Assembly (NCBI GenBank): GCA_035236585.1
Contig: CP141138.1
Coordinates: 32,499,437 to 32,563,436 of the forward strand
DNA length: 64,000 nucleotides
Direction of reading: 5' to 3'
From: Warburgia ugandensis
Lineage: Eukaryota > Streptophyta > Magnoliopsida > Canellales > Canellaceae
Position 1 is the first letter of the stretch, and the number at the start of each line of letters is the position of its first letter. This document shows positions 34,632 through 47,990 of this stretch, piece by piece. Under the pieces are notes generated by a model. The model was not told where the DNA came from. It saw only the letters and a list, made by a program, of their open reading frames with translations, and made no database searches. A program made the translations under genes and the position numbers.

Positions 34632-37600
34632 GAAATATTACATATATATGTCTATATTTAGTAGGTTTTAGCACAAATTTTTTTTATAAGTAACACTAAT
34701 TAGGGTTAATTCTATATTTTGCTGGTCCAAGGTACAAATGAGAAAAAATGCACAAATTTAATAACTTTGATCCTGTAAGAGCAAGTTTAGAGTCCAAGCA
34801 AAATTGTGGGCTTGCTTATTAAATTTATAAAGTCCAAAAGTTCAAAATGCAGAATGGGTGTCATTATCATTTTTAGCATAGTTAGAATCCTTGGACACAT
34901 TGTCGAACCTTATCCATGCAAAAGTGGCTATAAATATCAAAACATAAGGTTGTAAGACTTTCATGCATGTATATATATGTTCCAGTGCCTTTAGAGAGCT
35001 TCTAAGTAAAGTTTAAGAGCCATGCACGTCAAAGGAGGCATGCATGTGGAGTACGCTAAAGCCAGGGCCCCTAGAGACTTAAAACAGTAACTTTCTCTCT
35101 ATGTACTTTAGAATGGGGACCACTCACATGTGTACCGTAAATTTTCCATGAAAAGGTGGGGCATATCACTTAATACCACATGAAATACATGTATGAATTA
35201 GTTTGATTGGTAGAGAAAATTGAAGAGCTGAGGAGAGAGACAAAAACTAGGAAATCTGTTGTTTATTTACATCAATAAATTTCAAAAAGGAGTAGCTGAG
35301 ATCATTTCGCATCCAAGGCCATCCTAAAACAACCAATGAGAAGCCATTTAAGTTAGGATTTACCAGTGGTAAGGGCCACGCATGAAAGAGAAGATTGAGT
35401 CATGATTGGTGAAAATTTTTTTAGTGGGCCATCCCCCATTTTTTAATGAGACCAAAATGTGTTCTCCTTTGAATAAAATGTGTTTTACACTTAAATTTGA
35501 TTGATTAGAGATAAAATACTAGGCTGAGGAGAAAATAAAGAAGAGAAATCAATTTGGATAAGAAAATCTCAACTGAATCCCAGTCATTCACCTTAAGGCA
35601 TGCCAATCTAGCAGATGATAAGAAAAGAAGCACTAAACTACATCCTTTTGATGAAAAACTTCAAGGAGATCTCAACTACACATCCTAGGGTTGAAACATG
35701 ATCCAATGGTAGGGAATGAAGAATGGAAAACATGAAAATCCTAGCTTCTATACCATTGTATCTCACCATCCAAGCCAAGAATCACACTTGATCTCACCAT
35801 CCGTTCTAGGTAACAGTCCAATGTATTTCACGAGGTGCTACATGATTTTTCTCAAAGGAAGCTCCCTAATAGAGATACATAGGAAGGAATGCAAGATAAG
35901 GGATGAGGAAAGAAAGGCTAGGAGATAGTTTTCATTAGGAAACTTCCATATCTCAAATCTCCATGTTAAACACAAAAATGCAAAAAATGTGATTCTCAAA
36001 TTCTCCATTCTCAACTCCATGGTGCTTCATGTAGAAGAGAGGAAGAAAGAGGGGAGAACAAAGAGGAGACCACACAAAGTGATCAAACATAAGGGGAGAA
36101 CATCTTAATGGGAGGAACATCCAAGGAGAAGAGAAGAGGTAAGAAAGGCTTACTAATTTTTTCCATCATGCTTGATTCTTTTCATTTTATTTATTTTGCA
36201 CTTCATCTCACCCTCAAGATCATTCCCCTAGCCTTACATTCAATCTAATTTTGATTACCAAAATATTCATCTAAAACTCATTCCTTAACCCTTTCATTCA
36301 TTCATCCCATTAATACTTTATTTTTAGTCCATTCTACTCTATTTTCTAACCTTTCTCCACCATTTTATTTTTCTACTTATCTTTTCATTAGTGAAATTAT
36401 GGCATTAAACTATCCATTCCATAAGTGACTTCTTTTGAAAATTTCATGAAACAAACTTCATCTCTAACCCCTTATTCCACTCACCCCTTTTTGCACCAAA
36501 TTTCATTTTCATTATCATGCCTTGATCTTTTTCCATCTTGTTTAATTTTTCTAAAATTTTCTCTTCAACTTATGGATATGAAATTCATGCCCCTATATTC
36601 TATCCTCTATCATTCTATCTATTTTTATCTCCAAGTTTTTTCCATTTGTAAGCCTTTCCAAATCTCTTTCTCTCTCTTGGTATTACACACATAAAGCAAA
36701 TTTTTGGGTGTAAACACTTGACCCAAGGGATGTGGCATGAGTGGTTGGTAATCCATGTCTATGTTGAGTGACACAACATGAGTTATATCACAATCAAACA
36801 ATGGTAAATAAAGGAGGTAGTATGCAGGTTAATGGGATTCCTCAAAAGATCTCTCAAGTGCAGGTTGGAATTTCTAGGTGAATGAGTTCTAACTCATAGG
36901 ATTAGTTGTATTTGCTTTTGTTACTCCTTTCCTTATAATCAATTGATGTAATTGCCATTTGTATCTATCACAAGTTCAAATTTGAGTAGAAAAATATCTT
37001 TAATACTTCATTCATACGTTTATGAGTTTGGATAAAATTTCATGATTTCAAGAGAGTGAAAGTTCTTTTCTCTTTGCTTTAGGTGTTTTTTCCTTTATGT
37101 TATATTTACTTGCTTTTGCAGTTGTTAGATTTAGTTCATTTCTTTATGCTTATGTTTAATTACTTTACCTGGGGCATTAAGATGAAATATACGTTAGAAT
37201 AAGATAGTTTTATGATTACTTTGTTCTAGGTTAAAAGTGAAAATTATTAATATTAGATTCACAGTACTCTAAGTTTACATACTTATCATTGCTGAAAGAA
37301 AGGGCTACCAAGTATATTAAGAAAGAGGATGACTATACGAGACTCTTTCATACTTGGTACCCTAAGAAAACTGGCTATATTTTGAATAAAGTATAGTGTC
37401 ATGCTAAGAACCTACTATTAAGAAAATACTAAAAGGGAGATTTAAAGGAAATATTTTCCATGTGTTAAAAACATCTTGCTTCTAATTTCATGTGAAAAGA
37501 TTTAGATAGCTTAATCCTTAAAATGTTTGATTTCTAATATATTGAAATTTTGATACCTAGGGTTAGGTTTAATTTCTAGTATTTTGTGTGATTTCTATGA

Positions 37601-37773
37601 TTCTTAGAATTTTAGTTAATTAATTTAGTTAAATAAATTGTTTAGTTAGGTTAAATTTGTTAAAATAGGTTTTAATTAAAATTATTTTATTAATGAGTCC
37701 ATGTGAATGGACCCATACTTGCCACATCTATGTAATAGTTGACCCATGCATGGGCAATATTATTCAAAACACA
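34632..37773 (+). repeat. A2 5' LTR (Athila/Tat-like), left end uncertain
   Basis: The right end is clear: TTCAAAACACA at 37763-37773 directly before a tRNA-Asp-like PBS. The left end is inferred to lie just after the microsatellite, giving about 3.1 kb; no terminal TG with a duplication could be fixed. It differs from the A1 family at the start, so it is another subfamily. Its short ORFs (for example 35716-35928, 36425-36694) have no recognisable content. Confidence 0.5.
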
Positions 37774-37781
37774 AAGTTTTT

Positions 37782-37799
37782 TGGCACCATTGATAGGGA
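37782..37799 (+). other. A2 primer-binding site (tRNA-Asp-like)
   Basis: TGGCACCATTGATAGGGA agrees at 14 of 18 positions with the Athila site TGGCGCCGTTGCCGGGGA, placed eight bases after the LTR end. Confidence 0.75.
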
Positions 37800-38134
37800 C
37801 TCACAATGGATTTTTAATTAAAATCTAGGTTAATTACTTTACCACTAGTCATAGATTTTATTGTTCCTTTCATTTTAGTTGCGTTTTGCATCTTATTCCC
37901 ATTATTCTTGTGCATTTTTGGGTTCTCATTTTTATTTTTATTTTTACAAGAATTTGGGGCAGGATTTGGACAAATTAGGATTGTTTATAAATTTTTATTT
38001 TGAGAGGATTATTGTGAGAATGCGTTACAAATTTTAATTTGTCACAATTCATTTTAAATTAAAGGGGTTGTAATAATATAGGTCAAGGGTGGGCCATCCA
38101 AACTCAAAAGAGAGGTGGCATGGATATGGAGCCA
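37800..38134 (+). other. A2 leader, first part
   Basis: Matches the A1 leader in content and order, for example AAGGGGTTGTAATAATATAGGTC versus the A1 block at 11122. Interrupted at 38135 by a solo LTR and resumed at 44294. No gene. Confidence 0.65.
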
Positions 38135-41100
38135 TGTTGAGAGTTTTCTTGCAAGTGCATAGTTAGTCCATTGTAGTGTTGCAACGCTAAGTCCATAAGG
38201 AGGATATAGTATGAATGCAAAGCAACACATTATTCTGCTCTAATGATCCTAAAATATTTACACTAGAAAGATTATAAAATGAGGTGATGAATGCTCAAAT
38301 GGACTAGATTTATTTGAATCAAGAAAATAAACTATACTTGGAGGTTAGGATTACAGATCACCTAGGCTAGCATTAGGGTCCACCACAAGTTATTCCTCTT
38401 TATAACTCAAGAAGCAAATTGAAACTACGATCATTTTCTTGGAGTGTAGTTTCTTTGAAAATTAACTTAAAAATCATTGATTGCAAGAAACTAGATTGAT
38501 TACCAAACTCTAAGTATTCATCATGAAATATAATGACATTGAATCAAAGAATTATGCTAAGAGAGATTGTATTTTTTTAAATTGAGATAAATTTTAAATT
38601 AAAATTTTAAAGAAATTTAAGACATTAGGAATTGATGAGTGGTGTTTCGTAATGTTATTCTAGGGTCACTCTAAACCTAAGAAAAATATAAATTAGCCTA
38701 ACATAATTTCTAATTTAAAATAAATAAATTAAATACAAATTAAAGTAATGAAAATTTAAATAAATTAAACCAAGCTACAATAAAAGGAAATAACTATCCT
38801 AATAACTATGCTAAATAATATCTATTTTCCACTATTTTTCTTTACTTACTTGTTACAATGATTGGGAAAGACAAAAATTACAAGGAAAGAATGAAAAAGA
38901 TAAAAGAAACAAACAACATTAATTATTTCAAATTTCGTAGAAGATTCTTCAAATTTCCTCATCTCATAATGTTTAAAATGTATCCAAGAACCTTGATCTC
39001 AAATTTCACATAAATCTGGTAAAAAATGAAAGAAAAACCCGTGCTCGCAGTAAGTGTGGTTGTAACTTTAAAATGTGATGCTAGTATTTCCTGTAGAAAC
39101 AAACTTTTGAATTTACAAAGTAAACACATGGTCATTTGCTAATGATTCATATTCCAAACATTACTTAAATTCCTTCGAAATAAGATATTACAAGCTAAGA
39201 TATGAGAAGAAATAAATTAAGGGTAAAATATGCATTCCAATGAGCAAGTGTCACTAGCAATCAGGGTTTGCAGGAACTATCTTGCATTCACCCTATGACC
39301 ATGATGAATAGGGCTACTTTGGCCATTGATTTCACTACCATAGAGATCAAATTTTTCTCTAAAATTTCATATCTAATATAAATTTTCAAAAAATCTAATT
39401 GTTGGAAATTTCTTTATATGGCTTAAGAGAACATTTTCAATAATTTAGATCATTGAAACATAAACATAAACCTAATTGAAATGAGGAAAATCTAACCCTC
39501 TATTTTCTCTTGTAGTAAGAGTAGAAAAAAAGACAAGGATGAATATATCTTGCTCTACTCCAATCGTCCTTAGTAAAAATTCATTTAACTTATTCTTGGG
39601 TGAGATGAGAGCATTATCAATGTTTTAGATCATTGATACACACTAAAATAAATGTAAACAAGGGAGAAATCCAAAACTCTATTACTACACACCTACATGG
39701 TAGATGTAGTAAAATAGAGTTGGAAAAAGCAAGATTTCACCTTGCTTTCTAACCCTCTTCTAGTGAAAGTATTTCAAGAGAATACTAGAGAACTTGGTTT
39801 AGCTTCTACTTTGTTAGATTTAACCTATATCTCACTACCATTCATAGCATTTGGAAGCTATTATGTCAGTAGCAGAAGGTGAAACAAAGCAATAAAACTT
39901 CCTTGCTATGCTATGATTTAAACTTCAAAACAAATGAAAGGGAAAGAGATAATTTTCAATGAAAACTATACTCCACTTCAATCTCTTAAAAAAGATAAAT
40001 TACACAAAAGTACAAAATCTCAATGAAGTAGAATGCTTACTATACTAGTGTATTAAGAAGGGAAAGGAATTTTTCTTTTTGCTCTAACTCCACCTCTTCT
40101 TCTTCCTCCTATCTCCTTGCTTCCCCTTTTTTCTTCCTTTCCCCTTCTTATATAGAGTGAGGAGTAGCTAATATTAGGAGCTACTTCCTATCTCCTTAAG
40201 CCTCTCGTTCACCTTCCATTGACTCTCTCTTCCTATCACCATCTTTTGATGAAAGTGGAATAGTTCTAGGTGGTTTCTCTTTATAGCATCAATGGCTTTG
40301 TGTCGTTCATAAAAAGTCAAGCTACTAGCTTGCCTCTAACTGCCAACTCTCCTTGTGACAGATGGCAATAACATAGAGATATCATTCTCAAGATCTCCAC
40401 CCTTCATCTATCCATCTAATTCCAATTACTTGTTTTGATTTGATCTTCACTCTATACATTCATCCATTTTTGTAATGACCTGAATTTTAAGTCCCATTTA
40501 AAATTGGAATGTTAAAAAGTGAGATTTTATAGAGATCAAATTTGGTGTAAATAACCCCATAATTAGATTCTACTCAAAAAATAGAATCAAACGACATAAA
40601 GAATGTTGGAAATGGAGATTGGATGACAAAGTTAGGGGCGTTTGAAGATTGGAGGGCATTTTTATGATTTTGTAAACATAAAGAAAAAAAAAAACCAAAA
40701 AATGCAGGGGTCATTTTGATAACAACACCCCCTTCGTCATCCTCTTCGTCACCGATGCGTCACTGCATCCACACCAACCTCCTTTCTCCGATCAGCCTCT
40801 GTGGTGTCGGGAGAAAAGACGGCACCGCCACAAGGACAGCACTGCTACGGAGAGCGCATCACCGCCCTTCACCTCTATAAAAACCCTTCTCCCCTTCTCC
40901 TCTGGCTACCTTCAACAACTCTGGTTGCCCTTGTTCTCTGTGTTTTACAGTAGCATAGGGTTCTAGTAAAAACTTCATTGGAAAACCCCTTTTTCCCATG
41001 TTTTTCGGCACTAATCCTAGACTTTTCTTTCTCTTTTCCTTTCTCCTCCAACGACTACCTCTATTTTCCTTATCTTTGATGAATCCAGTTTCCCTTGGTC

Positions 41101-44100
41101 TATACGTTCTCCGATGACCTAAGTTTTTCCAATGGCAGAGAGTAAACCACACCACCGAAAAATCCATCTAGCCCTTCGGAGCATAATTAGGTAAATCCTT
41201 TCCTTTTCCCCCATTCCATGTCGTTTTCTTGCGAAGAGAAGCTTAGATCCACATTGGATCGGCTCTCACCGGCTAGACATTGCCGATGAAAATAGATTTG
41301 TTGTATCTGATCTAGAAATCTAGTAAGGACTACTCAGATGGATGATCTGAGCCGTCCAATGAGTCGGTGGGACCCCGAAACCCTAAAAAACTTAAGACAG
41401 TGGAAACACTGAGGCATCCTAGACGTTGATCAGGGACTAGGATGATTGGATGGTCTAGATTGGATTGTCTCATTAGGTTGACTTGACCAAGTGCCCAAGA
41501 CGCACACGCGTAATGCACAACTGGAACACGCATTTTGGAGCATCCTTCGGGAGCATGCGAGTGTGCGGGTGTGGTCTCTATTCAACTAGGACGCACGTGC
41601 CTCCTGGGAACAGTGACATGTAGGGCCTATCTTATCGCATTCTGGATCCAGAGATCAAATCTGTTTCATTTATTTGATATGAAACACTAAAAATGGAATT
41701 CAAAGGGCTATATAATCCCGATTAATGATCCAAAAAGTTTGTTGCATTCATCTTGACAACATGGACATAATTATATAATAAAATTTAGGATCATCGGACT
41801 ATTTAATGTGACCATGGCCTAAAAACCCTAGAAATCGAATAGATCTATAAGATTAAAGATGATCAAATCTCATAAATTGATCCATTGAATGTATTAAGAG
41901 ATCGATATGCTAAGATCAATCCTAGATCACATAGTTCTACCTTTAAATTATAGATCTGACCATCCAAATCAGGGACAAACCTGATTTAATTATCAGGATA
42001 GATGATCTGCTAAGATTTGACCATTCAATTACAAGATATTAATGACATAAAGGTTATTGAAGGAAATCTAACCATTAAACATTAGATCTCTAAGTGAGAT
42101 CTAGCTTGGAGATATACTAATCAATGACATATAAGCTAAAGAATAGATCTAGCTATTAATTTGTAAATAGAACTGATGATCTATAAAGAATGGGAAAAAA
42201 TACTTGGATTCTTATTGCCAAATAATATCCAAGACCTCACAAAGGTGATCCAGGATTCAAATTGAAGAGAAACGCAATCCAAGAGACATCAAAGTAGGTA
42301 GTCTAATGCTATTAAGTTTTCAACTGCATTCCAAGATCTAAAATGATTTACTTGACTCTATTACCATGTTTAGTATACTTTTTGAGATATGATATTCTTA
42401 TAATGAGCACATGAATTGTCCTCACGATTTATGATCTTGAATATGATTGTTTGCATATTTTATGAATAGTTTTTTTTTTATATGCACGTAGGTAGTCTAA
42501 TGCTAATAAGTTTACAAATGCATTCCAAGATCTAAATGATTTACTTGACTCTATTATTGTGTTTAGTATGCTTTTTGAGATATGATATTCTTATAATGAG
42601 CATGTGGATTGTCTTCATGATTTATGGTCTTGAATGTGATTGCTTGCATCGAACAGTTTTTATGTATGCATTGCTCGCATGTTTTGAAACTAGTTGTATA
42701 AATTGCATGATTTACAATGATTAAGATTTGGATTATATGCATATATCTTTTTGGGGCTAATGAGCCTGGTGGGCACTATGCTGAGAGGTTGTTTATGTAC
42801 AGGGTTGGCCTCCTGGCCTCTAACCACCAAAGGTGGTAGGTATCACTGCCCAAAGTGGCATTATCCTTTCCTTGACTGCTATGGTAAATAGGGACGACCA
42901 CTGGAGGTGTTCATGACACACTTTTCGAGGACATATCCATAGTCACCATGGAGGCTAGTGGGCATGGTCTTCAGATACCGGAGCCACATGATTTCAAAAT
43001 AGGTTCTGGTCATAAGCATAGTTAAACCTATGATTTCGGTTTTGATATCGATATGCATATTGCATTAAGTTGGTTGTAGACGAGTACTCATGACCAGTCG
43101 GCTTGATGTGTTTGCAGAGATTGGCTTGATGTGTTTTTTGAGAAACCCACAGGTATGATATCTATCGTTAAGTTAAGATTCTAGTATCTAGTTTGATCGA
43201 TCACTATTTTAAGATTTTCATACTGATTATATTATTGATCGATGGATTTTGATGGAAAATTCCATTACTTGAAAATATATAATAAGTGAGTGATTTATGC
43301 ATGAATACCCATGTTTATATAAAATGATTACGTGATTTTATTACCTAAAAAATCCCTCTTGAAATTATGCATATTGCATATCGTGTTTTCAAAATAGTAG
43401 TATCAGATCACCTACTAAATATGTTGAATACTCAACCCAATATATTATTTTTATAGATCAGCTCAATAAGGACTAGAAAAAGTATTAAAAAGTTTTAGTG
43501 TGGTGATCAAGTGGGAGAAGATAAAGACATACATATATGTAAGTATATAATTTATTGTTTTGAGACATGTATATGTACTTAGTACAGTTGGACTGTGAGC
43601 TGTGACTAGATGGATCTAGGATACATTTATTGTATTTTGTGTAAACATTATTTTATTTTTCTTGGAAGTAAATGACACTCAAGGTTTTCAAAATGGATTT
43701 AAAAGAAAAGTTTCTTCTGCTACATTGCCCGACTTTGAATTAGGAATTAGTTTTGAATATAAAAATGTATGTGAAAACCCAAGTTGTCACAATTTTATAC
43801 ATTCTCAATCTCATGGGCCCTTGATGAGTGAAAGAATAAATTGAGTGGAACCCAATGTTGAACTTCCACTTTTACACCATAGTGTGAGTGATCTAGGCTA
43901 GCATGAGCTTGGTGGCAAAATATATGAATTGATGTTCAAAGACTTGGGCTTTTACTTCTTCAATTAATCTAGTTTATCAAAATTAGTTCAATTTGAGCCA
44001 TCCATTTATATTTAAGCGTGATTGAGGAGATAAAATGTTGATCGCCTTGATCTCTCCACTTGGATCTTAACAAATAACCTGTAAAGAAAAGAAAAATCCT

Positions 44101-44293
44101 AATTAGTATTATTTTACGAATGGTATTTTCCCTTCAAATGACAATCTAACCCTGAAAAATACACTAGATTATGGGTAGATGGAGATTAATTAGTTTAATG
44201 CAAAGCCATCATATGAGTGTAAAAATGATCAATGCCATGCATTGAACCAACACAAAATTTAGGATATTTGGATACAAAATTAAGCACTCAACA
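38135..44293 (-). repeat. Solo Athila-like LTR (sA-2), split by a nested Tekay LTR
   Basis: Ends are TGTTGAG (38135) and CTCAACA (44293), a perfect 7-bp terminal inverted repeat, flanked on both sides by AGCCA (38130-38134 and 44294-44298), a perfect 5-bp target duplication. The minus-strand start TGTTGAGTGCTTAATTTTGT resembles the A1 family's TGATAAGTGTTTAATTTTGC, and its end near TATGCACTTGCAAG matches the family end. Removing the nested 40471-43791 LTR and one duplicated target copy leaves about 2.8 kb. No internal domain and no supported gene. Confidence 0.85.
40471..43791 (+). repeat. Solo Tekay-type LTR (sT-2), 3.3 kb, nested in sA-2
   Basis: Starts TGTAATGACCTGAATTTTAA, ends GAAAACCCAAGTTGTCACA, and is flanked by perfect ATTTT copies (40466-40470 and 43792-43796). 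Both ends match the reverse complement of sT-1 (18863-23447), so it is the same family in the opposite orientation. A CpG-containing block (41330-41600) sits about 0.9-1.1 kb from the 5' end, as in sT-1, and includes a perfect CATCCTAG / CTAGGATG inverted repeat (41415-41444). The 102-codon minus frame at 41167-40859 shows no known domain. Confidence 0.85.
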
Positions 44294-45333
44294 AGCCACC
44301 CTTATTTAAGAAGACTTTTTTTAAGACCCCATTGTAAGCTATCTTAACTTCTTTCAGTTTCCTAGCATTAGGGTTGCATCTAATTTAGTTTGAATTACTT
44401 TTTTAGTTGTGTAAATGATATAATGTGCATCAAGTATATTACTTATAGCATTATACCTAGGACTTTACATTAGTCAGCACCTATTTAACAATGATAGCCT
44501 AAGCTCAGCTATGACTCAAGGGCATAGGTTGTAAGGGTTGTAGTGCCCCATCTATTAAGATCTTGACCCCTTGTTAGATAGCATATAGGTAGTGGCATTA
44601 TTTTGTTATTTTTTCCTGCATAATTAGGTCATGTTTAATTGCTTTAAGGTATATATATGTTGATCACATTGTGTGGGAATGCTTTAACAAATTAGTAAGG
44701 GAATTCACCCTATAAGATCAAGGGTGGATTTCATCACCTTGTCTCAGCCCACCTAGGTTAAATATCACCTTATGTACAACCCTAGCCTCAATAATTAAAT
44801 AAAAAATCAATCTAGAAGAGAGCTTAGCAACTTATGAGCTTATAGGACCCTCTTGGAAGGAGGCAACCTATTGCCACTCCAATGGCCGTACTTGATCAGC
44901 TATGTTGGTGTTTAAGTTACTAGATCTGCTAACACATTTGATGACTTAGATCATCTATTGTTGACTAGTAGGGAAAGTTTGAAAGTTGGGAGGAACTACC
45001 TATGTTAGACTTAACCTAAAAGCCACTCCCTCAAAGAAAAGAAAGAAAAATCAACCCTTTTAGCTTGTTTGCATTAGGGTCAAGATTAATTGTGTGCCAT
45101 TGAATGTTCATCATATAGCTTAAGTTCCCCTTAGTTTAATTAAAAAATAAAAAAATAAAGTACTCTTTTGTTGTATACGATGATTTGTTTTTGTTGTATA
45201 TAAAGTTGAGTACATTTTACTGCACTATTTTCTAGTGTAGGCCTATTATTGATCTTAGAATCAAGATCTCACACTCTTAGGCTCTTAAGATTTGATAGAC
45301 CATATGATGATTGGATAAATTAATCAAGCCAAT
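44294..45333 (+). other. A2 leader, second part
   Basis: Continues the Athila leader after the solo LTR: GGATTTCATCACC (44731-), ACCCTCTTGGAAGGAGGCAACCTATTG and neighbouring blocks match A1 11465-11620. Gag, expected next, is absent because the A3 LTR starts at 45334. No gene. Confidence 0.65.
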
Positions 45334-46250
45334 TGATAAGTGTTTGATTTTTCATAAAAACCACCCAATTATTATCCATGTATTACAACTTATAAGGGTA
45401 AGTTAGGGTTTTTAGACCAAAATTTGTAATACATGCATTTTTTATGTAATAAATGAAAAGTTTGATATTTTGTAGGACCAGAAGCTAATCCAAGGTAAGT
45501 ATGTGGTTAATCATGTTTTTTTAGGATTTAATTATGATTTTTCACTTTTTGTAGGATGTAAGATGGTGATTCGACGGCCGAGATTAATCGAGATGAAATT
45601 GAAAATCAAGATCAAAAGATTGAAGCAAAACCTCAAAATCATCACTTCAACATAAACCAAAGGCCAAGATCATCTTGTGGACTAGAAGTGAATGTGATTA
45701 AAGGAGCTAAAGATGCACAAAGTGGGCCCATGAAGTAAACCATGCATTCCCACCACCTTTGCATGGAAGCCACCTTAGCCATATAAATCATGAAAGAAGG
45801 TGGTAAGCTAAGGAATTCAAGCCAAACACCATTCAAGCCATCAAGCCAAGGGTTGAAGCCAAGGAAGCTTCCTAAGCCGGCCATAAAGCTTAGCCAATAG
45901 AGCCTTCAAAATTAGCCATCAAGCTAAGCTAAATGGAAGGCTAGGATTGGAGGAGATTTAAGAGAGTTATCCAAAAGTTATTTTGAAGATAATTGAGGGA
46001 AAATCTATTAGAATAAGGTGGCATGTGGACCAATGGGATAAGAGCAACAAATTTTTAGTGTTTTTTCCACTTTTTTCTTCATTTCCACATCACCCTTAAG
46101 ATGTACTATGAATTTCCAAAACTCCATCTCATTCCACCTCTTAAGAAACTTCCCAACCAACCATATTTCTCCACCTAACACATCCCATCTCTTTCCTAGC
46201 CTATCCCACTCACTTTTCTACAAAAACAAGCTTCAATGGTTTTTGGAAGG

Positions 46251-46286
46251 GGGCAGACACCCCTTCCTAAAAAGGTGGCGTCTCCC
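46251..46286 (+). other. Hairpin 1 of A3 LTR copy 1
   Basis: AGACACC and GGTGGCGTCT arms with CCTT/AAGG inside, centred on CCTAAA; homologous to 24926-24958. Confidence 0.6.
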
Positions 46287-46493
46287 ACCTACTTCCCTTC
46301 CTTAATCCCAGCCACCTTCCACCCAATTCCCTAATTGAAAACTCGAGCCTTTCCCTCATCCTAGCCATTTAATTTGACACTCTTTAATCTCTACCACACT
46401 TTAGTACTTGTTTACCCTAGGAAAAATAGGACAAGTCTTATAAAACCAGCCCAAAACCCAAGCAAAACAACACTCTTTTCACCATAGAAAAAT

Positions 46494-46519
46494 ACGTCTC
46501 CTCCATAGGAAGGAGATGT
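46494..46519 (+). other. Hairpin 2 of A3 LTR copy 1
   Basis: ACGTCTCCT pairs with AGGAGATGT over 9 bp (one G-T), loop CCATAGGA; homologous to 25168-25190. Confidence 0.65.
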
Positions 46520-47990
46520 CCACTTCCTTCCAGCCCATTTTCTTCCTTTTACTTGTTGTTTTGTGATGTGTTTGGGTGCTTCCACAAACTTCCAAGGTTC
46601 ATGATTCTTCTTCAAGTGATCAATCTAGGATTTGTGGGGTTTTGATTCATCTTTGAAGTTTGGTTAGCCTTTGCTTGAACTTACTTCTTTTCTTGTTAGT
46701 TTACCTTATTTTTCCTTTAGCTTTCCTTGATTTTAAACTAATATTTAAGTCTAGTTTTTCCTTGGAGTGACATTCAAGGGAAGTCATCTTGAATCTAGTT
46801 TTGATCTTTATCTTTCATTGAATCTTTGTTCTCTTTTAGCCCTCTTGATTTTCTAGATTTGGTTGCTTAAGTTCCATTGGATTAGTTTTGCATAGGATTC
46901 TCCCTTAATTTCAAGCATACTTGATCATGTGTGAATATTGAAACAATTGAAGAAGAATTTGGCTTGTAATTGAGGAGTTATTAAGATTAAGTGAACATCA
47001 TTATAATAGCATTTAAGTTTCAAATTTGGATTACATCTATGGAATGTCATGTTGATGACTTTTTAGATGTGATTCAATAAGATCAATTGGAATTTTCAAC
47101 TCATGTTTGTGTCTAGTGGTAAATTAACTCTGTTATTGAATGTTTGAATGCATTAGAAGTGATTAAATTCATGTTTTGCATGTTATGCTCATTAAATGTT
47201 TCAATTACTTTATTGCTGGAATTTCTTTGCATGAATGGTATATGCTAATTTCCAACACAATACAATCTTGTTCACTTTACTATTCAAGATCCCAATTAGA
47301 TCATTAGATAGCTTAGTTAATGTTAGGAATAGATTCCATGCTTAGGTTTACAAAGTAGTTGATCAAATCCACTCTTATCCAATGAATCATGCATACCATT
47401 CCATGGTTACATGTATGTTAATTGGGTAGTTTTTCTTTCATTGTTGATAGTAATTTATTTCATTTATTTTTTCTAGTTTGGTTGTTGTTAGATTTCATTA
47501 TTTTGCATCTTAGTTAGTTGGAAAGTAATCAAATTTGTCATAATTGTTAAAATAGTTGATTTGGTTGCTTACTTTTCTTATTTTTGCATGCTTAGGAAAG
47601 TAGTTTGTTAAAGTATGTTTCAATTATATTCATTGTTAATTTCATTTTTAGGAAAGTTAGTTTAGGAAAATCACTAAATTGCATTTTAGGAAAGTCATAA
47701 AATTAGAAGTTTTTAATTTAGTAAAGTTTTAATTTAAGAAAGTGCATGTTTTAGGAAAGTTTTCTATTTAGCATGTTTCTTGTTTTTGCTTAGTTTTCAA
47801 TTTCATGTTTAGTTTCCATTCTTAAATTAGGACAAAAATCACTTGAATTTTGGCTAGGTTAGATAGTTAAAAGTAGGGACCACTACCATCACAATAGTTC
47901 ACGCCTTGTGGGATCAACCTCATTAGCATAATATAATGCAAAGATTCATGTTCTTGAGAGTTTATTTTAAATAATAGCAAGTTTTTGTGT

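Larger units (their letters stand above)
45334..47980 (+). repeat. A3 LTR copy 1 (2.65 kb)
   Basis: Starts TGATAAGTGTTTGATTTTTC. It keeps the AGTAGGGACCACTACCATC block near the end, which A1's 3' LTR has lost. Hairpins lie at 46251-46286 and 46494-46519. The frames inside (for example 45642-45884) are not supported. Confidence 0.82.

Noticed and set aside
40859..41167. 102-codon minus-strand open frame, rich in basic residues
   Set aside because: Lies wholly inside solo LTR sT-2, shows no domain, and sits next to a CpG-rich block that favours chance open frames.
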